DNA of 64,000 nucleotides from Pontibacter sp. Tf4. GTDB lineage: Bacteria > Bacteroidota > Bacteroidia > Cytophagales > Hymenobacteraceae. The DNA is taken from contig NZ_JACKZC010000004.1 of the NCBI RefSeq assembly GCF_014212495.1, forward strand, positions 248,001-312,000. The letters run 5' to 3'. Below, piece after piece: positions 17,860 to 25,983 of this stretch (its first letter is position 1; every line of letters begins with the position of its first letter). The notes beneath the pieces are model-generated. The model saw nothing but the letters and a program-made list of their open reading frames with translations. It ran no database searches and was not told the origin of the DNA. The translations under genes and the position numbers were made by a program.

Positions 17860-18936
17860 TTATGGCGCAGGGGTGTGGGCTCTGATAAAACCGGCATCGG
17901 TGAGGGTGTGCAGAAAGGCAATGAGCTTTTCTTTTTCGGTTTCGGTTAAAGGAATGCCCGGCTTCTGGTGTTGCTGCAGTGCTGGGGCTAAAGTCTCCGA
18001 CCATTTTACACCGTGGCTATAGTGGTCAAGCACATCCGGCAGCGTTTTAAAACGACCATCGTGCATGTAAGGCGCAGTCAGGGCAATGTTGCGCAGGGTT
18101 GGTGTTTTATATTTCCCGATGTCTTCCGGTTTGCGGGAAATGCGCCCGTAACCAAAGTACAGGTCTTCGTCACTGCCCGGGAAGCTGGCATCGAGCCCGT
18201 TGTTATGGTAGCGGTTATCGGTGAACAGGTCGGTGGCGTGGCAACTGCTGCAGTGTTGCCGGAACAGGTACAGGCCTTGTAGCTCGTGGTCGGATAAAGC
18301 CCCATTCGGTTCTTGCCGCACATAACGGTCGTAGCGCGAGTTGGCCGAGATTAATGTGCGCTGAAACTGTGCCAGCGCCCTCCCCAGTGCTGCCGCTGTA
18401 ACCGAATCGGTGCCGAAAGCCGCTTTGAACATGGCAGGGTAAGTGGGGTGCTGCTGCATGCGGGCAACCAGTCCGGCAATATCCTGTCCCATCTCATCGG
18501 GGTGGCGCAGCGGGGCAAAGCTCAACGATTCCAGGTTCCGGGCACCTCCATCCCAGAACAGACCATCCATCCAGGCCAAATTTATAAGGGCCGGTGCGTG
18601 CCGTCTCAATGGCTTCCCCGATACTCCTGCCTCAGAGAGTGACTGCCCATCCGAAAAAGCTTTGTCGGGTTGGTGGCAGGTGGCACAGGAAACTTCTCCG
18701 TTTGCCGAAAGGGTAGGGTCGAAGAAGAGTGTTTTGCCTAACAGAATGCCTTGTGCTGTGGCTTTATTATGTGCAGGCTGGGCCAAAGGCTCCGGAAAGT
18801 TTGCCGGCACGGGCAAGGTTACATAATCCGGTACAGGCGCCACGGCAGCTGGCTGGTCGCAGGCCGTAACTATAGCGCAAAAGGCAAGCAGCACAATTGC
18901 AACACTATACCTTGGTTTTAAGCTGCTGCGCCACAT
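17860..18936 (-). CDS. Di-heme cytochrome c peroxidase / MauG-family lipoprotein (downstream copy)
   Basis: 358 residues with a lipoprotein signal ending VTAC (Cys26) and two c-type heme sites, CATCH (84-88) and CSSCH (229-233). Other landmarks are the LSANGEVSCATCHQP block, QRTLISANSRYDRY and APYMHDGRF, all shared with bacterial di-heme peroxidases and MauG. These reduce peroxide or, in MauG/MbnH, oxidise a protein partner through a high-valent di-heme state. It lies 6 bases after the MbnP-like gene and ends the operon, suggesting the MbnP-like protein as its substrate. Confidence 0.92.
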   Translation of the reverse strand: MWRSSLKPRYSVAIVLLAFCAIVTACDQPAAVAPVPDYVTLPVPANFPEPLAQPAHNKATAQGILLGKTLFFDPTLSANGEVSCATCHQPDKAFSDGQSLSEAGVSGKPLRRHAPALINLAWMDGLFWDGGARNLESLSFAPLRHPDEMGQDIAGLVARMQQHPTYPAMFKAAFGTDSVTAAALGRALAQFQRTLISANSRYDRYVRQEPNGALSDHELQGLYLFRQHCSSCHATDLFTDNRYHNNGLDASFPGSDEDLYFGYGRISRKPEDIGKYKTPTLRNIALTAPYMHDGRFKTLPDVLDHYSHGVKWSETLAPALQQHQKPGIPLTETEKEKLIAFLHTLTDAGFIRAHTPAP

Positions 18937-18942
18937 CCTGAA

Positions 18943-19689
18943 TTACTCTGCGGTTACTTTCCTGAAAAAGCCGGTGCTATAGTTCTCGGCAATTTTAGCG
19001 GCATCCGGGCCGGTCATGGCCGTGTTTATCTCATCAAAATCTATCGGGTGCGGATCCTGAAATATGGCGTTCAGGTCGGTAACTATAGTTATGCGGTTTC
19101 CTTCGGTGGCTTTAATAACGAGCGGCTGCTGCAGGTCTACAGTTACTGTTTTATAGTTAGCATCGCCGCCAATATGGAATACCAGCCCGCCGGCTTTTGT
19201 GTTGGCTGTATAATTGCCTACCAACGAAAAGAACTTGTAGCCTGTGTCCCAGTCCCATACCATTGAAGAGCTGGGATCCAGGTCGCCGTACTGGTCTGTA
19301 GAGTGGTTGCGGGCAGCATCTACGCCAACTCCGAACTGCAATTTTGTATAGGTGTCGGCTTTCACGTTTTTAAGTGTAAATGTACGTTTGCCTGTCTGTT
19401 CCTCTATCAGGTGGTAACTATCGGGCTCTATATAAACGGCTTCGCCGCTGGCATTCAGTAGCTTGATGTTGCTCATAAAATAGGCCAGTTCATGCACTGC
19501 ATAAATATCGCCGGTTGGGCTGGTGTAGGTTGTGTCTGTCAGCTTCAGCGGGTGTCCTGCCACCGTGTTCTCTACCACTACCTCTACATTGGCAACTATA
19601 GGTTCCTCGTCATCCGACGAGCAGGCCGTAAAGAGCAGTGTGCAAACTATAGCTATAGTTGTAAGGGTGTGTCTGTATAATTGGTGCAT
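18943..19689 (-). CDS. MbnP-family copper-binding lipoprotein
   Basis: 248 residues with a lipobox (LLFTAC, Cys23). MbnP-like landmarks are VHELAYFMSNIKL, LQFGVGVDAARN and MVWDWDTGYKFF with two tryptophans at 145 and 147. In characterised MbnP, a conserved tryptophan is oxidised to kynurenine by the MauG-like enzyme MbnH, creating a copper site. The gene lies between two MauG-type genes with gaps of 3 and 6 bases, which fits an enzyme-substrate set. No methanobactin gene is nearby, so a general copper-related role is inferred. The lipobox predicts membrane anchoring outside the cytoplasm. Confidence 0.85.
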   Translation of the reverse strand: MHQLYRHTLTTIAIVCTLLFTACSSDDEEPIVANVEVVVENTVAGHPLKLTDTTYTSPTGDIYAVHELAYFMSNIKLLNASGEAVYIEPDSYHLIEEQTGKRTFTLKNVKADTYTKLQFGVGVDAARNHSTDQYGDLDPSSSMVWDWDTGYKFFSLVGNYTANTKAGGLVFHIGGDANYKTVTVDLQQPLVIKATEGNRITIVTDLNAIFQDPHPIDFDEINTAMTGPDAAKIAENYSTGFFRKVTAE

Positions 19690-19692
19690 GGC

Positions 19693-20802
19693 TTATCTGG
19701 TAAAAGGGTTTGCGAATTTGGGGTCCTGTATAAACGTGGAGTCGGTGAGAGTATGCAGGAACCTGATGATCTTCTGCTTTTCGTCGGCTGTTAATTTCAG
19801 ACTTCGGCCATTCTGCACATTTGATGCTTCCGTGATCAGCGGGTCGATGTTAGGACTGTTGTAAATAACGTGCTCGTTGTAGTGGTCCAGCACCTCTTCC
19901 AGGGACTTAAAACGGCCGTCGTGCATGTAAGGCGCTGTCAGGGCAATGTTGCGCAGCGATGGCGCCTTGAACTTGCCGTTGTCGGTTTCGCGGCCGGTTA
20001 CACCGCCCAGGCCGTTGTCTTTAAAAGTATAGTCGAGGCCGTTGTTATGGAAGCCTTTCAGCGAGATCAGGGTGCCGCCATGGCAGTCGCCGCAGTTGCC
20101 GCCGCGTATGCCCTGGCTGGGTTCGGGGTGCGTCATAAACAGGCGCATGCCTTCCGCCTCGTCGGGGGTAAAAACCTCTTTGCTCTGCAGGTATCGGTCA
20201 TACCGCGAATCAGCAGAAATAAGCGTGCGCTGGAACTGGGCCAGTGCTTTCAGTACGTTTTCCTCGGTAATGGTGCTGTCGCCAAACGCTTTATAGAACA
20301 GGGGCGGATAAATGGGCGTGCGTTGCAGCTCACTTACGGCATTCGCCATTGTTTCGTGCATCTCTACCGGGTTCTCGATAGGGCCGCGGGCCTGTTCTTC
20401 TAAAGATTTAGCGCTGCCATCCCAGTTGAAGGCAGTAAACCATAGCATGTTGGCCAGGCTCATGGTGCTTCGTTTGGTTGGCAGGCGGTCTATGCCAAAG
20501 CTCACCGATTTTCCATCGGTAAACGCCTTCTGTTGCTGGTGGCAGGTAGCGCACGACATAGTATTGTTGCCCGAGAGCCTGTTCTCATAAAACAGGTGTC
20601 TGCCCAGCAGCACGCCCTCTTCTGTAAGCGGGTTATCATCGGGTATTATAAAATTGCGCGACAGTGTAGCCGGTATGTTCAGCTGGTAGGGGGTAGGCTT
20701 GTGTTCTGCCTGTGGGGCAGGTGGTGCATCGGTATCAGGAGAGCAGGCTACAATGCCCCCGGCAACTATAAATGTGACTAATAGACGTGTAACAAATGAC
20801 AT
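19693..20802 (-). CDS. Di-heme cytochrome c peroxidase / MauG-family lipoprotein (upstream copy)
   Basis: 369 residues with lipobox VAC (Cys20) and heme motifs CATCH (84-88) and CGDCH (237-241). It has the same architecture as the downstream copy, including QRTLISADSRYDRY and APYMHDGRF, but is clearly diverged. It is the first gene of the operon and lies 3 bases from the MbnP-like gene, so it too is a candidate modifier of that protein. Alternatively one copy may be a peroxidase and the other the tryptophan oxidase. Confidence 0.92.
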   Translation of the reverse strand: MSFVTRLLVTFIVAGGIVACSPDTDAPPAPQAEHKPTPYQLNIPATLSRNFIIPDDNPLTEEGVLLGRHLFYENRLSGNNTMSCATCHQQQKAFTDGKSVSFGIDRLPTKRSTMSLANMLWFTAFNWDGSAKSLEEQARGPIENPVEMHETMANAVSELQRTPIYPPLFYKAFGDSTITEENVLKALAQFQRTLISADSRYDRYLQSKEVFTPDEAEGMRLFMTHPEPSQGIRGGNCGDCHGGTLISLKGFHNNGLDYTFKDNGLGGVTGRETDNGKFKAPSLRNIALTAPYMHDGRFKSLEEVLDHYNEHVIYNSPNIDPLITEASNVQNGRSLKLTADEKQKIIRFLHTLTDSTFIQDPKFANPFTR

Positions 20803-20910
20803 GATCTGAATTTACGTAGTATATAGCAGCATGTATATAGTGTTAATTTGCTGATTTGGTTTTACCTTTGTAACCATAAATGAGTTAAAATATTTTTCTG
20901 GGGAACAAGC

Positions 20911-20942
20911 TTTGGAAATTAATTGTAAAGAATATACCTTTG
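20911..20942 (+). promoter_or_regulatory. rpsT promoter
   Basis: TTTG (20911-20914), a 20-base spacer and TACCTTTG (20935-20942) form an excellent Bacteroidota sigma-A promoter. The ATG of rpsT lies about 48 bases downstream. Confidence 0.85.
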
Positions 20943-20990
20943 CAAACTCATTCAAGATACGGAACAAAATATTTAACAGTATAAAATAAC

Positions 20991-21248
20991 ATGGCTAACC
21001 ATAAGTCGGCATTAAAAAGAATCAGAGCGAATAACGCTAAACGTCTTCGTAACAGATACCAGGCGAAAACTACTCGTACCTTCATCAAAAAACTGAGAAG
21101 CACAACTGATAAAGCCGAGGCGCAGGAACTGTACAAGACAGTTTCTTCAATGATTGACCGTCTGGCTAAGAAAAACATCATCCACAAAAACAAAGCGGCT
21201 CACAACAAGTCTAAACTGGCTAAGTTTGTAAACACGCTGGCTGCGTAA
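20991..21248 (+). CDS. rpsT: 30S ribosomal protein S20
   Basis: 85 residues, strongly basic, with the S20 pattern [21 protein letters not shown] and a C-terminal [20 protein letters not shown]. It binds 16S rRNA near the base of the small subunit. Monocistronic, between its own promoter and terminator. It contains no CTATAG motif. Confidence 0.97.
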   Translation: MANHKSALKRIRANNAKRLRNRYQAKTTRTFIKKLRSTTDKAEAQELYKTVSSMIDRLAKKNIIHKNKAAHNKSKLAKFVNTLAA

Positions 21249-21270
21249 TTTTTGCGGAGTAAATAGTTTC

Positions 21271-21300
21271 AAAGCCTTGTGCACGCGCGCAAGGCTTTTT
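21271..21300 (+). terminator. rpsT terminator
   Basis: AAAGCCTTG (21271-21279) pairs with CAAGGCTTT (21290-21298) followed by more T residues. Confidence 0.85.
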
Positions 21301-21403
21301 GTGTTTATAGTTAGTGCACCGGCTTTGCTCAACTGTAGCGGAATAACTGAACGCTGAAACACAATTGCCCGAAAAGCGCGGCTCAACAACTAAGGATAAA
21401 TAA

Positions 21404-21438
21404 AAAGCGCCGGCAACTATAGCAGTTACCGGCGCTTT
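21404..21438 (-). terminator. pyk terminator with CTATAG in its loop
   Basis: AAAGCGCCGG (21404-21413) pairs with CCGGCGCTTT (21429-21438). Read on the minus strand it ends in a T-rich run, so it serves pyk. The loop contains CTATAG, as in the terminator at 17810. Confidence 0.85.
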
Positions 21439-21468
21439 CTTGTTTTAATCAGAACTATAGAACTATAG

Positions 21469-22896
21469 TTAAGCTATGCTCAGCTTTATCATATTGGTTC
21501 TTTTCTGCTCGTTTATCGGCATACTGGCCGTGTTAATGAACACATCACCTTTCTCAATATAGCCACCCTCCAGCAGGATCTCCTTAATGTCGGCAATCGT
21601 AGCGTCCGTAGACTCGAACTTGTCGTAATGGAAGCCTCTTACACCCCACACCAGGTTAAGCGTGGTCAGCAGCTTGGTGTTCTCTGTAAAAATAAAGATA
21701 TCCGACTTCGGACGGTACTTGGCCAGCTGGAACGCCGTGTAGCCTGATTTGGTCATACCGATCACGGCACGGGCGTTGGTGTCGCGGGCCAGGTTACAGG
21801 CATTGGCTACCAGGCTGTCGTTGCAGAAGAAAGGCGAGTGCGGATTCAGAACAAAGTTCTTGTTAAAGATATCGGCATGCGTCTCTACGGTACGGATGGT
21901 CAGGATCATACTGCGGATCGTTTCTACCGGGTAGGCACCAACAGCAGTTTCGGCGCTCAGCATCAGGCAGTCGGCCCCGTCAATTACCGCGTTGGCAATG
22001 TCGTTGGTCTCGGCACGCGTTGGGCGCGGATTCACGATCATGCTTTCCATCATCTGGGTAGCAATGATCACTGGCTTGGCAGCACGGTTACTCTTCTCCA
22101 CTACCATTTTCTGTATCATCGGCACCTGTTCCATGCCAACTTCCACACCCAGGTCGCCGCGGGCAACCATAATGGCATCAGTAGCCGCAATGATCTCGTC
22201 GATGTTACGGATAGCTTCAGGTTTCTCTATTTTGGCAATAACGCGGGTATCTTTGCCGCGCTCTTCTATAATGCGCTTTATCTCGTTTATATCTTTTACA
22301 GAACGCACAAACGAAAGGGCTACCCATTCCACGTCGTGGTCCAGGCCAAAGTGCAGGTCGCGCAGGTCTTTCTCTGTTAACGACGGTGCCGATACGCTGG
22401 TGTCGGGCAGGTTAATGCCTTTGCGGGGTTTTACTACACCACCATAGATTACCTGGCAGCGCACTTCCTGGTCGTTATCTGTATGCAGTACCTTCAGTTC
22501 CAGTTTACCGTCATCAATCAGGATGGCATCGCCGGCTTTTACATCCTGGGCCAGGTGCGTATAGTTGGTGGCCAGTCGGCCCGGTACGCTCAGAGAACCA
22601 TCGCAGCGCAGCAGAATTTCCTGTCCCTCGTGTATCTCTACGCCGCCATTCTCCACTTCGCCGATCCTGATCTTAGGACCCTGCAGATCCTGCACAAGGC
22701 ACACGGTTGTATTAAACTGACGGTTTATTTCGCGCACATGATTGATCACTTCCAGGTGTTCGGAGTGTTCTCCGTGCGAGAAATTAAGCCTAAAGGCATC
22801 CACGCCTTCCCTCACCAGCGATAATAAACGCTCGAACGTGTTGGAAGCAGGACCTACGGTGGCAAGCACCTTTGTTTTGTTAAACGTAGTATTCAT
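21469..22896 (-). CDS. pyk: Pyruvate kinase
   Basis: Last enzyme of glycolysis, converting phosphoenolpyruvate and ADP to pyruvate and ATP. 475 residues with TKVLATVGPAS, NFSHGEHSEH, the catalytic IAKIEKPEAIRNIDEI, MVARGDLGVE and MLSAETAVGAYP motifs in order. Near family length, so the C-terminal allosteric domain is present. It lies 2 bases after the IPExxxVDY gene on the same strand and ends at a clear terminator. No CTATAG motif in its 1.4 kb. Confidence 0.97.
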   Translation of the reverse strand: MNTTFNKTKVLATVGPASNTFERLLSLVREGVDAFRLNFSHGEHSEHLEVINHVREINRQFNTTVCLVQDLQGPKIRIGEVENGGVEIHEGQEILLRCDGSLSVPGRLATNYTHLAQDVKAGDAILIDDGKLELKVLHTDNDQEVRCQVIYGGVVKPRKGINLPDTSVSAPSLTEKDLRDLHFGLDHDVEWVALSFVRSVKDINEIKRIIEERGKDTRVIAKIEKPEAIRNIDEIIAATDAIMVARGDLGVEVGMEQVPMIQKMVVEKSNRAAKPVIIATQMMESMIVNPRPTRAETNDIANAVIDGADCLMLSAETAVGAYPVETIRSMILTIRTVETHADIFNKNFVLNPHSPFFCNDSLVANACNLARDTNARAVIGMTKSGYTAFQLAKYRPKSDIFIFTENTKLLTTLNLVWGVRGFHYDKFESTDATIADIKEILLEGGYIEKGDVFINTASMPINEQKRTNMIKLSIA

Positions 22897-22898
22897 AT

Positions 22899-23327
22899 TT
22901 AAAAAATCAGATTCTCTTTATTGTTAAGAGCCAGCGGGTCGAATTGTTTTACATACTGTACTAACGGTATGCGCAACAGGGTGTTTATAAAATTATGCGG
23001 GTACAACCTGGGCAACGACCCCGTAATATGCAGCACATAGTCGTACTGCTTTATTTCCGGGAGCAGGTAAGGCTTGCGTGCAGTAATAGTGCCCAGTGCC
23101 TTGTTGCGCAGCAACCTGATCGTGCTGTGCTCGGAACAGAACTCATAGTTGGAGACCAGCATCTGCTGCCTGTCGGGCAGGGTGTAGCACAGGTCGGTCT
23201 GTTTTATAAGGCGCATGGCAAACGTTTTGTTCAGCCACCAGGCCAGGGTGTACTCCTTCCCCGACGAAACCAACCCATACAGGTCAAAATCGTATTCGTA
23301 ATCATCGTCGAGGTAAAATAATTTCAT
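22899..23327 (-). CDS. IPExxxVDY family protein
   Basis: 142 residues matching a small Bacteroidota family of unknown function, recognised by its start (MKLFYLDDDYEYDFDLYGL) and its place between pyk and acpP-fabF-rnc. The name-giving motif is degenerate here and reads IPLVQYVKQFD. No catalytic residues are known. The gene is divergent from acpP and probably co-transcribed with pyk. Confidence 0.75.
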   Translation of the reverse strand: MKLFYLDDDYEYDFDLYGLVSSGKEYTLAWWLNKTFAMRLIKQTDLCYTLPDRQQMLVSNYEFCSEHSTIRLLRNKALGTITARKPYLLPEIKQYDYVLHITGSLPRLYPHNFINTLLRIPLVQYVKQFDPLALNNKENLIF

Positions 23328-23420
23328 TGTATTGCTTTGGCGCCTAAATTTAAGAAGCTACTTTGGAATAAGACAGCTACAGGCCAAAACTTTTGCTTTA
23401 GAACGAATAGAGTAATTTTT

Positions 23421-23452
23421 TTTGGCATTGTCTGCCTAATTATATTTCTTTG
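23421..23452 (+). promoter_or_regulatory. Candidate acpP promoter
   Basis: TTTG (23421-23424) and TTTCTTTG (23445-23452, one element short of TAnnTTTG) with a 20-base spacer, 28 bases ahead of the acpP ATG. Confidence 0.55.
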
Positions 23453-23480
23453 CACAGTGTTTTAATAAACTATAAGAAAA

Positions 23481-23717
23481 ATGTCAGAAATCGCAGAAAA
23501 AGTAAAAGCTATCATCATCGATAAGCTTGGCGTGGAAGAGTCAGAGGTTACTCCTGAGGCTAGCTTCACTAACGACCTTGGCGCAGATTCATTAGATACA
23601 GTAGAACTTATCATGGAATTTGAAAAAGAGTTCAACGTATCTATTCCAGATGATCAGGCTGAGAACATCGCCACTGTAGGTCAGGCTATCAGCTACCTGG
23701 AAGAGCACGCAAAATAA
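23481..23717 (+). CDS. acpP: Acyl carrier protein
   Basis: 78-residue acidic four-helix protein that carries growing acyl chains on a phosphopantetheine arm in fatty acid synthesis. The attachment serine is Ser37 in [10 protein letters not shown]. It is followed by fabF and rnc in the classic acpP-fabF-rnc order. Free of CTATAG motifs, as expected for a conserved, highly expressed gene. Confidence 0.97.
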   Translation: MSEIAEKVKAIIIDKLGVEESEVTPEASFTNDLGADSLDTVELIMEFEKEFNVSIPDDQAENIATVGQAISYLEEHAK

Positions 23718-23773
23718 TAATCCCTTTTTAAGTATAAGATTTTTCTACTATATCTATCCTCTGGTAACAGCTT

Positions 23774-25027
23774 ATGGAGCTTAAGAGAGTTGTAGTTACT
23801 GGGCTGGGCGCACTCACGCCACTTGGAAATACCGTTGCAGAGTATTGGAACGGCCTTGTTAATGGCGTGAGTGGAGCTGCGCCTATCACACGCTTTGATG
23901 CGAGTAAGTTTAAAACACAGTTCGCCTGTGAAATAAAAGGATACGATCCGGAAAAATACTTTGATCGTAAAGAGGCCCGCAAAATGGACCTGTTTACACA
24001 GTTTGCGCTTGTAGTGGCCGACGAGGCTGTACAAGACGCAAACTTAACTGAAGGTAACTACGATCCGGACCGCGTGGGCGTGATCTGGGGATCTGGAATT
24101 GGCGGCTTGCGCACGTTCCAGGAAGAGTGTGTGAACTTCGCCAACGGCGATGGCACACCACGCTTCAACCCGTTCTTCATCCCGAAGATGATCGCTGACA
24201 TCAGCGCCGGTCAGATCTCTATTAAGTATGGCTTCCGTGGCCCTAACTTTGTTACCGTTTCGGCCTGCGCCTCTGCTACCAACGCTCTACTCGATGCCTT
24301 TAACTATATCCGTTTAGGTATAGCTGATGTGATCGTATCGGGTGGTTCGGAAGCAGCTGTAACAGAAGCCGGTATAGGTGGTTTTAATGCCCTGAAAGCC
24401 CTTTCGGAGCGCAACGATTCCCCTGAAACTGCATCCCGCCCGTTTGATAAGGACCGCGATGGATTTGTGCTTGGCGAAGGCGCCGGCGCTCTTATACTGG
24501 AAGAGTATGAGCACGCTAAGGCCCGCGGAGCAAAGATCTATGCCGAGATATTAGGTGGCGGTATGTCTGCAGATGCTTACCACATTACAGCACCACACCC
24601 GGAAGGATTGGGTGCCCTGAATGTAATGAAGAATGCACTGCGTGATGCCCACATCAAGCCGGAAGAAGTAGATTATATTAACGTACACGGTACATCCACC
24701 CCACTTGGCGACATAAGCGAGGCGAAAGCGATCGAGACAGTGTTTGGCGAACATGCCTACAAGCTCAACATCAGCTCTACCAAGTCTATGACAGGCCACC
24801 TGCTGGGAGCTGCCGGTGCGATTGAGGCTATTGCTTCTATCCTTGCTATCAAAAACAACGTGGTGCCACCAACCATTAACCATTTTACCGACGACGAAAG
24901 CTTTAACCCGAACCTGAACTTTACCTTTAACAAGGCACAGGAGCGCGAAGTAAAAGTGGCGTTGAGCAATACCTTTGGTTTTGGCGGTCACAACACATCC
25001 GTAATTTTCAGACAACTGAACGATTAG
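23774..25027 (+). CDS. fabF: Beta-ketoacyl-ACP synthase II
   Basis: Condensing enzyme elongating acyl-ACP with malonyl-ACP. 417 residues with the thiolase-fold catalytic Cys165 in VSACASATN and the two histidines in NVHGTSTPLGD and GHLLGAAGA. Full length, starting MELKRVVVTGLGALTPLGN. It overlaps the rnc start by one base (TAGTG), so rnc translation is probably coupled. Confidence 0.97.
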   Translation: MELKRVVVTGLGALTPLGNTVAEYWNGLVNGVSGAAPITRFDASKFKTQFACEIKGYDPEKYFDRKEARKMDLFTQFALVVADEAVQDANLTEGNYDPDRVGVIWGSGIGGLRTFQEECVNFANGDGTPRFNPFFIPKMIADISAGQISIKYGFRGPNFVTVSACASATNALLDAFNYIRLGIADVIVSGGSEAAVTEAGIGGFNALKALSERNDSPETASRPFDKDRDGFVLGEGAGALILEEYEHAKARGAKIYAEILGGGMSADAYHITAPHPEGLGALNVMKNALRDAHIKPEEVDYINVHGTSTPLGDISEAKAIETVFGEHAYKLNISSTKSMTGHLLGAAGAIEAIASILAIKNNVVPPTINHFTDDESFNPNLNFTFNKAQEREVKVALSNTFGFGGHNTSVIFRQLND

Positions 25028-25761
25028 TGCTTGGTCCTATTAAACCGGTTCGGCGTTTCTACCAGAGAGTATTTAACAGGGATAGAGAATTAGTACGCGC
25101 CATTGCCGGTATTACAGGGAGTACACCCGATAATATCAGGCTGTATAAACTTGCCCTTACCCATACCTCGTTTGCCCGACAGGCAGCAGGTACAAAACAC
25201 GATACCAACGAGCGCCTTGAGTTTTTAGGTGATGCCGTGCTGGGTGCTGTGGTAGCTGAGTTACTTTTCCGTAAGTTTCCGTACGAAGACGAAGGTTTTC
25301 TGACAGAGATCCGCTCACGCATTGTTAACCGTGAGTCGCTGAACCATATTGCCGTAAAAATAGGACTGAACCTGCTGGTAAAAGTAGAAACGGGATCTAA
25401 CCGCCATAAGTCTGTGAACGGCAATGCCCTGGAAGCGCTGGTAGGAGCCATTTATCTGGACAAAGGCTATAACATGACGCGCCAGTTTATATTGGGCAAA
25501 CTGATAAAGCCCCACGTAGACCTGCACCAGCTCGTAAACACGACTGCCAATTTCAAAAGTAAACTGATCGAGTGGGCGCAAAGCCAGAACATGGAGATCC
25601 GCTTCGAGAGCATCAGGAAAAAGCAGCAGGGCAATACCACCGAGTTTACATCGGAAGTGTACATTGGAGATAAGCCTGTTGCTACCGGTGTGGGCTTATC
25701 CAAGAAAAAAGCCGACCAGGCTGCCGCAGAAAAAAGCCTGGAGATCCTGAAGATTTCTTAA
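25027..25761 (+). CDS. rnc: Ribonuclease III
   Basis: Double-stranded RNA endonuclease for rRNA and mRNA processing. 244 residues: the catalytic domain has the signature NERLEFLGDAVL (61-72) and the second acidic patch GNALEALVGAIYLD, followed by a C-terminal dsRNA-binding domain (about 170-240) ending KKKADQAAAEKSLEILK. The start is GTG, overlapping the fabF stop. Confidence 0.95.
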   Translation: MLGPIKPVRRFYQRVFNRDRELVRAIAGITGSTPDNIRLYKLALTHTSFARQAAGTKHDTNERLEFLGDAVLGAVVAELLFRKFPYEDEGFLTEIRSRIVNRESLNHIAVKIGLNLLVKVETGSNRHKSVNGNALEALVGAIYLDKGYNMTRQFILGKLIKPHVDLHQLVNTTANFKSKLIEWAQSQNMEIRFESIRKKQQGNTTEFTSEVYIGDKPVATGVGLSKKKADQAAAEKSLEILKIS

Positions 25762-25798
25762 TTGCTCAGAAAGCTATAGTTAAATTTTAAAGAAATGT

Positions 25799-25825
25799 AA
25801 AGACGCAACACCTTGCGTCTTTTTT
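25799..25825 (+). terminator. Terminator of acpP-fabF-rnc
   Basis: AAAGACGCAA pairs with TTGCGTCTTT around a CACC loop, followed by T residues. The stem belongs to the AGACGCAA..TTGCGTCT palindrome family also seen near 40260, 48966 and 49200, suggesting a repeat word used as a terminator. Confidence 0.8.
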
Positions 25826-25983
25826 GCTTTAGGCTGTTTTGTAAATGCTGACTATAGTTTAGTTGCTGGTTTCTTAAGAGCAACTCATCCTGTTAAACAA
25901 CCATCAACCTTTAGCAATTTAACCTTTCGGCCATCCAACAATAAAACTTAACTTGCCGGCTATAGTTGCGTTTAATATTATCT

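Noticed and set aside
20847..20870. Second rpsT promoter (TTTG..TACCTTTG)
   Set aside because: The spacer is only 12 bases, too short for the consensus; the promoter at 20911-20942 fits far better.
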